Positions 11,036-22,203 of a stretch of 64,000 bases of DNA are shown here, piece after piece. The notes under the pieces were generated by a model that ran no database searches, was not told the DNA's origin, and saw only the letters and a program-made list of their open reading frames with translations. The DNA lies in the NCBI GenBank assembly GCA_963277665.1, contig OY728159.1, positions 1,022,645,343 to 1,022,709,342 on the forward strand, written 5' to 3'. This DNA comes from Viscum album. Taxonomy: Eukaryota > Streptophyta > Magnoliopsida > Santalales > Viscaceae. The position numbers and the translations under genes are program-made. How positions within the stretch are numbered: the first letter of the stretch is position 1; every line of letters begins with the position of its first letter.

Positions 11036-11990
11036 ATGGAATGGAATTCTGAGAAAAACATAAAAAGTTATTACAAGTCCAAAGCTAAGAAAGTGTTGAA
11101 CACCAATGACACATGGAGTGCCAGTGGTGGAGACTCATCAAATGAATCTTTAGATTATGAATCTTCTGGACAAAAGAATCTTGAACATTTTTCCAGGCTA
11201 CCTATTGATAATCATTTCTTGATGGATAAGGTACACAATTCTGAATCATTAACAAAATATTCATTTAATTCTAATGATATTAATTATTATAACTCTTCAG
11301 ATGAAGAATATTCTTCAGATGAATATAATACTTTACCTACCAATGAATAAGTTTCTAGGTTTTCCAAACTTCTTGAAAATGATAATTCAAAACTCATGAA
11401 GAAACTTGATAAGTCAAATTCTTGGAATATTATTCTTACAAAGGAGATATTAGATCTTTCTAAAGATCTTGAGAAGAAAAATGTGGATTTTTAAAGTGTT
11501 TAAAAAATTCTTTAGGAAGTACATTCTGAGACGAATAAACTTTCTAAAGATCTAGAAAACGTAATTTCTACGAAAAATGTTTTTGATCCTAGCTCTAGCC
11601 CAAAATCAGATGTTTTTGAAGATAATAACATAGTTATAATACTCAAATCAGAAATATTTTCCTTGAATAAGTGTTTTTAAAACATTACCCTAGGTAAGGA
11701 CAATTTTGATAAAATGTATTCACAAATTCGACCTCAAAGGAATACTTTTGGTTTTGGTTACTCATGTTCTAATCCAATTTTTGGTAACTACTACTTTGTT
11801 CCTCAAAGTGCCCCATTCTGCACAAAGTGTCAATGTGGTGGTCACTAGGCAACGAATTGTTCCTTAAACAAAACCAAATCCTTAGTATTTCATAAGGCTT
11901 ATTTTTCTAAGAAGATGTGGGTACCCAAAATTTTTCTTTCTGAGATTTCCATATCCAAGAAAGTCTGGATTCTGAAAACCTATATTTTTC
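11036..11990 (+). pseudogene. C3 gag-pol linker with second zinc knuckle
   Basis: An acidic, Ser/Asn-rich region (with clusters such as NSSDEEYSSDEYN near residue 90 of the first frame) is followed by Lys/Asp-rich, probably coiled-coil sequence. Near 11818-11860 the plus strand encodes CTKCQCGGH-stop-ATNC, a second CX2CX4HX4C knuckle with an in-frame TAG. Two knuckles, one before and one after an acidic linker, are a feature of SIRE-type gag. Next is KKMWVPKI, close to the KxxWVPK segment before protease in this lineage. Confidence 0.7.
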
Positions 11991-12007
11991 TTATTTTTTG
12001 GAAAATA

Positions 12008-12110
12008 TGGAAATTACTAACAGCAATACGTGGTATGTGGATAGTGGATGTCCCCAGTATATGACTGGTAACAAAACCTATTTTTTAAAAGATTATCAAA
12101 ACAAAATGAG
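12008..12110 (+). pseudogene. C3 aspartic protease remnant
   Basis: The plus strand reads TWYVDSGCPQYMTGNKTYF. This is the copia protease site (WxxDSGCSxHMTG) with the catalytic Asp-Ser-Gly intact and the usual His changed to Tyr. The remainder is frameshifted after about 12120. Its role is cleavage of the polyprotein. Confidence 0.8.
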
Positions 12111-12399
12111 GAAAAGTAACTTTCGGAGATAATGCTCTGGGAGGAATTATTGGTATAGGAAACATTGTTCTTCTTGGAAAGTCTTTGACATCAAATGTTT
12201 TATTTGTAAGTGGTCTTAAGCACAACCTCATTAGCATAAGTCAATTATGTGATGATGTTTACCGTGTGTATTTTAGCAACAATAAATACCTAGTACACAA
12301 TTACAAATAAGAATTTATTCTTTATTCCAATAGGCAATATAACGTTTACACACTAAAAATAGAATACCTTAGGAACCATGAAATACCTTGCCTTAGTGC

Positions 12400-13331
12400 A
12401 ATGGAAGATCCTTCTTGGTTGTGGAATAGAAGGCTAGGACAGTGTAACCTTAAGAACTTATGCAAAATCTCTAAGAATGGTATAGTTAAGGATCTATCGG
12501 AGTATAAATTTGATTCTTCAAATTTTTTTGACCCTTGTAAATATGGTAAGAAACAAAAATAACATTTTAAATTAGTCGGTGAAGTCTCAACCACTGATGC
12601 ATTAAAGCTAGGGCACATGGATCTTTTTGGTCCAACACAAACTGGAAGCATTGGGGGCAAGTACTATGTATTTTTTGGTTAACGATTTTACTAGATTTAC
12701 ATGGGTCTATTTTCTAGAAATGAAGCCTGAAGCTTTTTCTTATTTCAAAAGTTTTAGAGCCGAAGTCAAAAATGAGAAAAACCTTCCATTGAAAACTATT
12801 CATAGTGATAATGAAGCAGAATTTCAAAATTCTGAATTTGATGTTTTTTGTAGTAGAAAAGGTATTACTCCCAACTTCTCAGAACTGAGAACCCCTCAAA
12901 AAAATGGTGTTGTTGAAAGAAGAAATAGAATTTTTCAAGAGATTACTAAAACCATGTTGAGTGAGTATTGTGTAGCTAAATATTTTTGGGCTGAAGCTTT
13001 AAGAACTGCTTGTTACACTATAAATCGAGTTTTAATTAGAACTTTTCTTAATAAAACTCCTTATGAGTTATGGAATGGTAGAAAACCTAGACTTTCATAC
13101 ATTAAGGTTTTTGGTTGCAAGGTCTTTATTCTGAATACTAAAGACAACATACACATATTCGCACCAAAATCCGATGAAAGAATTTTCTTAGGCTACTGCA
13201 CAACTTCTAAGGATAATAGAGTTTTGAACAAAAACACTTGTCATGTTGAGGACACAGTACTTGTCAAATTTGACGAAACTGATCCTTTTGTTTTTAAACA
13301 ACCCCAACCTACATCTTCGGATGTGTTTTAA
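12400..13331 (+). pseudogene. C3 integrase remnant
   Basis: A long 234-codon open frame (12627-13331) and the sequence before it cover almost the whole integrase. The zinc-binding part, WNRRLGQCNLKNL (family WHRRLGHxN), has lost both His residues; CKYGKKQ follows. The catalytic triad is visible: Asp in LGHMDLFGP, Asp in IHSDNEAEF, Glu in NGVVERRNR. Then come FWAEALRTACYTINRV, TPYELWNGRKPRLSYIKVFGC and ERIFLGYCTTSKDNRV, the standard copia core-to-C-terminal sequence. A frameshift or stop at about 12560-12640 separates the zinc part from the core. This is the best preserved gene of the element, but the polyprotein is broken on both sides. Confidence 0.9.
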
Positions 13332-13639
13332 AAAACTGAATATCAACCATTGATAGAAAATCCTTCTGATAAGGAAAATGTTCAAGAAGATATTTTTGAA
13401 ACATTTACCCCAGAAGATATCCTACCCTATGTTGATGAACATGTTTTACAAAACTCAAACCAGTAATTTCTTAAGAATCATACCATTGATATTATAATTG
13501 GTGATGTGAATCAACCTGTAAGGACCAGATGTTCCTTATGTAATTAAGTAGAGAATCTTGCATTCCTTTCCCAATTAGAACCAAAAATCACTGATGAAGA
13601 TTTAGGTGATGATTATTGTATAAATCCACAAAATATGAA

Positions 13640-14640
13640 CTAAATTAATTCAAAAGAAATAAAGTCTGGACCTTTGTTGAAAGACCTAATGAAACTTCTA
13701 TTATTGGAGAAAAATGGGTCTTTAGAAATATGTATGATGAAAATTGAATCATCGTAAGAAATAATTCTATATTGGTTGCTAAAGGTTATAATCAACAATA
13801 AGTAATAGGCTATAAAGAAACCTATTCACCAGTAGGTAGACATGAATCTATTCATATTTTACTTGCCTTTGTAGCATTCTTCAATTTCAAGCATTTTCAA
13901 ATGGATGTAAAATGTGATTTCCTAAATGGATAGGTTCAAGTGGTTTTTTTGTTGTAAAACATCATGGATTTGAAAAGAAAAAACATCCTAATAAGGTTTT
14001 TAGACTTACCAACGCTTTGTATGGCCTTAAAAAATCCCCTCAATCTTTTAATGATAGACTTATAGGATTTTTTCTTCAAAGTAACTACGTTAAAGGAAAT
14101 GCAGATCCCACTCTTTTCATAAAGAAAGATAAAAAAATTGTTTGGATTGTTCGAATTTATGTTGATGACATTATATATGGTTCAAATCAGCAAAAATTAA
14201 CTAATTCCATTGCAGATCTAATGAAATATGAGTTTGAAATGAGTATGATGGGTGAGTAAACATTTTTCCTTGGTTTTCAAATTTCTCAAAAACCATAAGG
14301 AATCTACATATCCCAACATAAGTATATTAAATATCTTCTTAAATGGAATGGATAAGAGAATACTAAGAGTATAAGTACTCTTATTGTTACCTCAAACACA
14401 CTTGATCTTAATGAAGCTAGGAAACTAGTAGATCAAACATATTTTATAGGTATGATAAGATGCTTGCTTTTCATGACTGCTAGTCGACCAGACTTGATTT
14501 TTTTCATTATGCTTATGTGAAAGATATCAATATAATCCTATGGAATCTCATTTAAAGGCGGTGAAAATAATTTTTCACAACCTAAAGGGAACCATGGATC
14601 CAAGATTTTAAACTTTTGGAAATGATTTTATTTTGAAGGG
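13640..14640 (+). pseudogene. C3 reverse transcriptase remnant
   Basis: Fragments in several frames: LVAKGYNQQ-like sequence at about 13775, FKMDVK at about 13895, ALYGLKK at about 14010. Then an 80-codon frame (14017-14259) contains VRIYVDDIIYGSNQQKL with the catalytic YVDD intact, and KYEFEMSMMGE. After a stop follow FFLGFQIS and SRPDLIFF-like remnants. Stops and frameshifts occur every 50-150 bp in the first half. RT copies the element RNA into DNA. Confidence 0.85.
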
Positions 14641-15085
14641 GTTTTCAGATGATGATTTCGGTAAATGTATAATGGATAGAAAGAGTACATCCAGAACTTT
14701 CCATTTTTTAGGAGATTCATTAGTTTTTTGTTCTTGAAAGAAGAAACACTCACTAGAACTCTCCACTGCTGAAGCTGAATATGTAGCGGTTAGAAGTTGT
14801 CGTGCTCAAGTGTTGTGGATGCAACACACACTTACATACTATGGCATGAGTTTTACTAAGACTCAAATTTTGTATGATAACAAAATTGCCACTACCCTTA
14901 GAAAAAACCCTGAAAATCACTCTCGTGTAAAGAACATAGATATTAGGCATCACTTTCTTAGGGATCACACATTAAAATGAGATATCATTCTTCAGTTTAT
15001 GGGAGCACAAGATCAAATTGCTGACATTTTCACAAAATCTATACCCTTCAATAGATTTGAATACATTAAAAAAAGATTGGAATGA
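14640..15085 (+). pseudogene. C3 RNase H remnant
   Basis: Plus-strand segments match copia RNase H in order: DDDFGKCIMDRKSTS, then LEL/STAEAEYVAVRSC (catalytic Glu), QVLWMQHTL, ILYDNKIATTL (catalytic Asp), RVKNIDIRHHFLRDH and ADIFTKSIPFNRFEYIKKRL. The pol frame ends at about 15084. Several stops. A polypurine 'ttagggggag' lies 75 bp downstream. Confidence 0.85.
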
Positions 15086-15174
15086 TAAAAGTAAGGTAAT
15101 ATTCCTTAATTAAATTATTTTTGAACCAATATCCTTATAGTAATAATCTTCATTTCTTAGGGGGAGTACATCTG

Positions 15175-15400
15175 TTATAATGTTTTTCAAATTTTTCATA
15201 ATGAAGTTTTTTTGTCTTTCGTAATAGGGTTTTTAATGTTTCTTGTAATAATTTTTTTCCAAATCAACATACTGGAAATTTTCGTAATGGAAATTTTCAT
15301 ACTGGATATTTTCGTAATGGGAATTTCCGTACTCATAGTTTTTGTAATTGAGTTTTCTTACTCAAAGCTTTTGTAATTTTCATAGTGATTTTTTCTTAGT
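15175..15400 (+). repeat. Short tandem repeat between pol and third ORF of C3
   Basis: Roughly ten units of about 18-20 bp based on 'ttttcgtaatgg' alternating with 'aaattttcatactgg', drifting along the array. It lies in the non-coding gap between RNase H and the third ORF. Confidence 0.65.
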
Positions 15401-15633
15401 CAAATTTTTCTTCAAGAAAAATATCACCTATTATGAATAATCATCCTTGCCAAGCTGAAAGGTATTATTTCCTTACATATGTTTTCATAGTCACTTTTAC
15501 TTACTAGTTGTTTCCTTTGTTATTTTAAAATTTTTCGATTTCGTTTTTTCTTAAATCCGAATGTTTTTAAAACCTCAAAAGATCGGATTCAAGATTTCTT
15601 TGTGGGTATGTTTTAAACTGTCAGATCCAGAAT

Positions 15634-18230
15634 GTGTTTCAACCATTAGATAGGTTTTGGAAGTTGAAAGGTCACCAACATCGCCTATATGAAGGGGACC
15701 TTCGATGGTTGCGACACATCGATTTCAAGCTCTCTCGTGTTGAAATTCTTCCCTTCATTCTTAATACCGTTCTGAATCTTTCAGTGCTCCTCCATTTCGA
15801 ATGTTTGTTGAAGCCATATCTCATGAAATGTCTACTATGAAGCCAATCTCAAGTTGGTTTTTCTACAAGTAAAGGATGGCTTATCAGAACTTTTTCGGTA
15901 AGTATGATTCTCTTATTTCTAAGAATATTATGCTCAATGGATGGGAAGATTTCTGCATATCGAATCTAGGGGATCAGGATTTTGTTTATACAGATTTTCT
16001 TGTAGAGTTTTATGAGTCTATTTCATTCTATGAAGAAGACGATAGAGAAATTTTCTCTTTTAAGTGCTACGGAAAGACATACAAGCTTTCTTATACCAAG
16101 GCTGTGAGCTTGGTGGGGCTATCATGTGATTGAGAAGCTAACTTTTGCTCCCATAAGCTACCAGATGTGTAAGGATGTTTCAGCAAGGTGAAGGCTATGG
16201 AATTCCTTGGGCTCAAAAATTACAAAACAGAAATGATTTCCTTACTATCTACCAATAACCAGATTTTACAGTTGTGGGTTAAAGGGTTTTTCATACCAAG
16301 AAGAGGTGACGTGGATAAAATAAAGAAAAGTGATATTTACATCTTGGATTTCTTGGTAAATCTATGAAAGATCAATCTGATGAGGCACATCCCATTTACG
16401 GTTTAGAACATCAAGAGTGGGAAATTGAAAGATCAAATTATTATGTATCATGCCCTTCTCTCGAAGCTTATAATTTAGTGTCTTGATTCCTTCAAGGTTT
16501 CCTTCACCTCCAAACCGAGAAATTGAAAGGTGATGCTAATTATTGTTGACACCTTAAAGAGGATGAAAGTTGGTTTCTCAAAACACACAGGTGAGTTCTA
16601 TGACATGTCAGAGGAGGAAACAAAAGTTGTTCAGAAAAATATAGAGAAAACTGAACCATCCAAGAAGGCCGGAATGAAAAGGAAATTAAAATAAGTTGAA
16701 GCTGAAGGTAAAACTCCAAAAGATAAGGAAGCTCAATCCGCACCTTCCAAACTGAAGAAACAAAAAACCTACCTGGATGAGGTGGTTTCAAAGTGGAGAG
16801 AGTTAAAAGAAAAGTGGAATGAAGGGGATCCACAATTTAGATTGGACCCTGCTGAAGCTAAGTATTTAAGGGAGAAGACTGCTAAATACCTTGACAAGGG
16901 TGAAAAAAAGGAGAAGATGGAGAAGAAATTGCCTAAGGCTAAAGTAGTACTATCACATTTGAGAGCCACAAAAGTATCTTATGATAATATTCCAGTGCTG
17001 GAAAGTATCCTAGTTGGGTCATTACCTAAAACATCAGGGAACAATTTTGTCACTCTGGAAAAATCTAAAGAGAAAGAAGTTGATGAAGATGTAGAAGAAG
17101 AAGTTGTTGAAGAAGTATAAAAATAAGAAGAAGTAGAAGAATTACTAGAAGAAGAAAGTGGTGATTTAGATGATCTAATTAAACAAGTTTAAGATTATCA
17201 AGAAAAAGAAAATCCTGTAGAAATATTCCCACACCAAACATCTGAGGCCAAGTCCTCAATGATTGTCACTCTGGGAATGGGAGAAGAGAAAGATGGTAAG
17301 AAAGATTAGGACAAAGAAGAAGAGAAAGAGAATGAATTATCGGAGGAAGAAGGCAATGAAAAGAAATTTCTTGAGGTAGGAGAAGAGAAGGAAAAACCTG
17401 ATGAAGAAAAGATAGTTCAATTATCTGAAAGTGAGGAAGAATCTCATCATGTGGAAGCCATTATGAAAGTTAATAAGGGTAAGCAAGTGCTTATAGACAC
17501 CCAAACGAAAGATATCATAAGGAAAAATCAAGTTGAAGTATCTTCTAAAAGAAAGCCTGTGGAAATTGAAGAATAAAATTCACTTAGCCAGTTGTCAGAT
17601 TCAGAGTCATCTGCATTGGGACACGATTTTGTTGTTGAGTCTCTAAAAAAATTGGTGGACACAATTCCGATCTTTCCTATAATAGAATCTAGGTGCAAGA
17701 TGCTTCAGCATAGCTTAAATCAAAAGTTAAAATTCATATCCATGGTGATGGATAAATGTGTGAAGATTGAGGCTGATCATAAAAATTTTCTTATAAATTA
17801 TGAGGTCCATAAGAAATCATGCAGCAAAATACCTTTATGGTTAATGAAAATCGATAAGGATCTGACAGACCTTGATACCTTTTAAAATGATAAGAAAGAA
17901 TCTTTTGATACCGAGGATTCCAAGATGAAGAATCTTCATGAAAAGATGAACCTTGAGAAATATACATGGAATCAATAGGTGAAGGATCTGAATGGGAAGC
18001 TTAACTCTATTGATTAAAGCTGGAAATGGTAAAGATATCTATGGATTGAGATCGAAGAGAAACTTGTAAGGCAGGATGAAGTTCTTAAGGCTTAGTCTGA
18101 GGCTCTGAAATCTCAAGAAGAAAGGATCAAAGTCTTGGAGAAGCAAGCTGAGGAGGACCACAAAGACATAAAGAAGCTGAAAACCCTTCTGAATAAGCTA
18201 ATCCCCAAGGAAAAAGAAGACAAATAGACC
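15634..18230 (+). pseudogene. C3 third ORF (SIRE 'env-like' position), remnant
   Basis: The region starts near MAYQNFFGKYDSL (15876), an 85-codon frame containing VEFYESISF and SFKCYGKTYKLSYTKAVSLVGLSCD. This resembles the plant 'putative transposon protein' domain (EFYANLxxx...VRGKxVxFxxxxIxxLLGL). It is followed by a Lys/Glu-rich stretch (16545-17570, e.g. EKMEKKLPKAKVVLSHLR), then a probable coiled coil (17592-18226, e.g. KMLQHSLNQKLKFI; IKVLEKQAEEDHKDIKKL). SIRE elements carry such a third ORF, often called env-like. I see no signal peptide, cleavage site or membrane segment, so only the position supports that name. Many stops. Confidence 0.65.
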
Positions 18231-18650
18231 AATCTGATCTTTTTTTGTATTTTTACTTGTACTAATATTTCCAATCATAATGAAATTGTCGATGATTTTC
18301 TTGGTTGTATGTATTTAATGTTTTATGTCCGTTATTTTTTTCCATTCCCTCAAATTCTTTTTAAAAATCACAAAGGGGGAGAAGGAAAAACAACTCAAAA
18401 TGGAGAAAAAAAATTGTCTATGTTAAGAAAAACTATCCTAAAGTAAGGGGGAGTTCTCATTACGAATTCTTGATTCAAATGAAATCTCTCATTCCAGAAA
18501 TCTAGAATATGATACTAAGAGTTTCAAAGCCTAAGGGGGAGTTATTCTTATTCACCATTGATCATAATAAAATGGAGATAAGCTTTAATTACAAGTCTAG
18601 AAATTTATTCTAAGTCTTTACATTCTTTTTCGTAAGGATGTTTGTGCTTT
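18231..18650. other. C3 3' untranslated region with repeated purine boxes
   Basis: No coding sequence. Contains three 'aagggggag' boxes (18372, 18444, 18533) about 70-90 bp apart before the functional-position tract at 18651. Confidence 0.55.
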
Positions 18651-18666
18651 CCCAAAAGGGGGAGAT
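18651..18666 (+). other. C3 polypurine tract
   Basis: 'aaaagggggagatt' directly precedes the TG of the 3' LTR. Similar 'aagggggag' boxes lie upstream at 18372, 18444 and 18533, one at the end of pol (15158) and one inside the LTR (18716). Confidence 0.75.
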
Positions 18667-20578
18667 TGTTGTTTCAATAAGGTTCCCCTTATATCCTTTT
18701 TCCATTAGTTAATTCATGGGGGAGATTGATAAGTCATCATGGTTTCCTTATGACTTTACCATTCCTCTCGTTTTGAAAATCACAAACACCTTTTCTTCAG
18801 GAAAATTTCATTTTACCCATGTTTTACTTCCATAAAGAAAATTTCTTCCCCAAAGGAAATTTACCCCTAGCTTGTTTTCATTGTTCATTTGAATATTTCT
18901 CTTAAGTGTAAAAATCTGATTCATATCTAAAACCTTAGATACGTATAATACTTAGACAAGAATCATTCTTTTTTAGGATCCAAATTCTGGATACGAACTC
19001 TAATGAAGTTCAACTCCGAATTCTAGAGACGAAACCTCATGAAGCTCCACTCCGAATTCTGGATATGAACTCTAATGAAGTTAAACTCTGAGTTCTGTAT
19101 ATGAACTCTCATGAAGATCCACTCTAAATTCATTATACGAACTCTCATAAAGTTCCACTCTAAATTCTAATTACGAACTTCTACTAGTTTGACTCTGAAC
19201 TTCTATGAGTTCAACTATGAACTTATACTGGTTTGACTCCAACCATCTATGAGTTCGACTCTAGACTTCTACTAGTTTCACTCCTTACTTCTGTAAGTTC
19301 GACTCCAAACTTTTACTAGTTTGACTCCGAACTTTTACTAGTTCGACGCCGAAATTCTATTTGTTCAACTCCAAACACTTTATGTTCAGGTTCTGAATTC
19401 TTGAGAATCTAGATTCTAAGTTTCCTTGAAATTCAGACTTCGGAATTCAATAGAATTTAGGATCCAAATTCCTACAAAACAGAATCTGAATATCTCTTTA
19501 TTATATAATCTGAATTCTATTTTCTCTTAGACGATGATCTTTCATACTTTTCTTACATTCCGAACATTTATTTACATCCATTCCGAATATTAGTTTAGTT
19601 TTGCTTACACTTTTTTATTATAAAACGACGTTGTGCTTTCAGTTATTGACTAACTGTTGGTTAAGTGAAATGTGTATAGGTCCCTCCGAAATTCAAGGAA
19701 GAATATGACCATTTGAGGAGGGAGTCGACCATTTGTGATTCACCTATAAATATGAGATCACGTTAAAATAAGAAAAAATCTTTGACACATCTTTGACAAC
19801 TCTGCTTACATGTTGTTGAAGTTATTTCTAGAGAGAGAGGCTCTTATCAACACTCAAATTTGTGCAGAAAGTTTGAACAACTTTTTCCAACATTTCATTG
19901 TACAGATTTTCTTCGTGTGACTCTGATTGTTGCTGTGGAAAATTGAGGGCTTCCGGGGAGATGAAGATAGAGGTTCCAACACATTGAATTTGAGGGATTC
20001 CTTACTGAGGAAGACAGAGGTGTCGACTACCAGATAGTTGAGGGCTTGTAGGGATAACAAGACAGCCTCCGATCTTCGTATCGAGAGCTTACCCTAGTGT
20101 GGGTAAGACATACTTTCTTGAAAGTATAAATCAAGGGATCTCTTATCTAGGTTTGTTGGATACCCATATCTTTGGGTTAAAAGAGTTAATGTTTGTTACT
20201 TGTAGTGTTACTATATGGTTTTCTGCTGTGCATTTTGTATTGTTAGGGAAATTGTAACATTCCTATACTTCCTTACTTGTAATCTGATTTAGTTAGATTT
20301 TGTACTCTTTAGGGTAGAATCTTAGTAGTTGTAAACTTTTTTTAAGTTTCATTTCCGGAATCACTTTTCCGGAATCAAGCAAGTATTTAGAATTTATAGA
20401 GGTCTTGTGAATTACCTTGTTTAACCTTGTTAAACACAACCATCCTAAAATTTTCATATGGGGGTTTTTAAAAGGTAAAATTCAACCCCCACTCTAGTAT
20501 CTACGAATCACATTCTTATTTCGATCCTAATTTTTGTATTATAGAGTATATCATAATCAGTCACATAATATCCTAAAA
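18667..20578 (+). repeat. C3 3' LTR
   Basis: Starts tgttgtttcaataagg directly after the polypurine tract and ends ...cctaaaa before ggtat. It carries the same minisatellite block as the 5' LTR (18975-19390). No gene inside. Confidence 0.85.
18975..19390 (+). repeat. Minisatellite in C3 3' LTR
   Basis: Counterpart of 8225-8640, with units on 'gaattctgga', 'cgaactctaatgaagtt' and 'gttcgactccgaactt'. Unit number is similar but individual units have diverged. Confidence 0.7.
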
Positions 20579-21497
20579 GGTATCACTAAAAAAATGTATA
20601 TCCACAAAAGAGAATGATGAAAGGTTCTTGATAAAAGAATTTTTTACATGTACACATCATTTAAAAGTAACACATAAAAAGATAATATAACTTAATTTTT
20701 TTAACAGAATGATAAGGCAACCCAAAGAACAAAGGAGGTTCAGTTGGAATTCCTTAAGGATTATCGGCATGGTAATGAGTGCACATATGAAGGAATAATG
20801 AAAGAGAAATGGGTTTCTCAATACTTATAATTCATGATGGAAGTATAGGGTAGGTGTGAAATCATACGCCATCATTAGGTATTACATATAAAATGGAATA
20901 ACAAATAGGACATTCTTCAATAAAAGTGAAACAGAGAGGACCCATTACCTTAAGTCTGATGGTGTTCTCAACATGATATTAATGAAAAGAATGGTCACAT
21001 TAGGTTCATTAATTAATAATTAAAAAACATATTTTACATTTAAATGATTTATTAAAACTTTTTTTAGTTCCTTCATAACCATTTTTATTGGTTAAGAGGT
21101 GTAATTTTATTGTTCAGGTCCATTAGTTTCCTCAGTTTTAAGGATCAGTTTATGTATATTCATGATCGGATACACATGTATGATGAGGTGGTTGTCCCTA
21201 ATTGAAATTTTATGACATTAGTGAACATCCAAAATATTACAATGTTATAAAATTCATTTGGTTATTTGTAGTGAAGGTGAATCATTATGTAAAATGATAA
21301 TGATAAATGTTTGGATTAACTTACTGATTTTGATCACAATTAAATGCTTTTGTATTATTATAATACATCATGTGTGAAAAAGGATCCTAGAATAAAAAAG
21401 AAGATAAAATGCATATATAGTAGTTTTTTTCAACCATAAAATGTTTAATGACCATATTTGAAGATGGTGAGGCAAATTGAAATCTAGTCGTCTATGA

Positions 21498-22194
21498 AGC
21501 ACATGAGCCTTATCCTAGTTGGTGAGGTATCCTTAAGTGAATCCAAAAGATGCATGTTCCATACCAGGTAGAGGAATATTTCTAGGGGTACTGTAGCATG
21601 GACTGTAGTGGGTACTAGAGCAGTACTGTGCAGAACTGTACATTGTGCGGTACTGTAGCATTACTGTAGCAGGTAATGTTTGGTACTATAACAGCTTGAA
21701 CTATTCAGCTTGGGCCACCGGTATGGGCTTGGATTCCTTAAGGTTTTCAGGCCACCCATGCCTTCGGGTCAGTAGGGCTTTTGGGCCACCTTGAGGCCTT
21801 CTGGCCACATGCATTTTCCCAAGATACAATAAAAAAAGGAGCAGCACCGGGAGAGGATAAAGAGGAGGTGCACTCACCAGAGCAGAGCCAAATGGATTGT
21901 TCAGAATGATAGGTTATGGCTATGCCATAGGGACCAGCCTTTTCTTGCACGAGAAGCTTATCTAGACAACCATGTGAATTTGGAGAGCTACTATTATCAT
22001 GCAGATGATGGGGATGGTAGTTCCATGTAGATAAGATGGTTGAATTCCCTAAGACCTTCAGGTCATGTAATCTCCAAAGCCTATGGTCCATTTAATATCT
22101 AATCCTACTATACTTGTAAGGGTTCCCCTAATCCATTTAAATGCGGGTTATCAAAAATCAATAAAAATGAAGGCCTTCAGTCCATTCAGGGGGT
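21498..22194 (+). mobile_element. Short 697-bp non-coding element, copy B (SINE-like head)
   Basis: Inserted in the G1 3' LTR with 9-bp duplicates cgtctatga (21489-21497) and tgtccatga (22195-22203). The other G1 LTR has the single site tgtccttga at 32620-32628. It is homologous along its whole length to copy A and identical in length. The head is better preserved than in A: A-box-like 'tatcctagttggtgagg', then B-box-like 'tgttccatacc' about 40 bp later, i.e. the layout of a tRNA-type Pol III promoter. The middle has several 'tactgtagca' units and the distal part 'ccttcaggccacc' units. No ORF, no terminal inverted repeats, no poly-A end. Confidence 0.78.
21508..21572 (+). promoter_or_regulatory. 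Possible tRNA-like Pol III A and B boxes of copy B
   Basis: 'tatcctagttgg' fits the A-box pattern TRGYNNARNNGG except for the third base. 'gttccatacc' fits the B box GTTCRANNCC except for one base. The spacing and position near the 5' end are as in tRNA-derived SINEs. In copy A the A box is similar but the B box is worn. Confidence 0.45.
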
Positions 22195-22203
22195 TGTCCA
22201 TGA

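Larger units (their letters stand above)
7920..20578 (+). mobile_element. C3: SIRE/Maximus-like Ty1/copia element inserted in the G1 3' LTR
   Basis: Two LTRs of about 1.9 kb flank about 8.85 kb of interior with gag, protease, integrase, RT, RNase H and a third coding region, on the plus strand. Integrase before RT defines Ty1/copia. Long LTRs, a gag with two zinc knuckles and a third ORF after pol are features of the SIRE lineage. Target duplication: ggaat (7915-7919) against ggtat (20579-20583). The empty site ggaaa is at 31708-31712 in the other G1 LTR. In the first 165 bp or so of the LTRs after 'gggggagattg' I count about a dozen differences by eye, so the insertion is old but younger than G1. 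Confidence 0.88.

Noticed and set aside
15634..18230. True retroviral-type envelope gene in C3
   Set aside because: No signal peptide, furin-like site or membrane helix is visible; only the position after pol suggests 'env-like'.
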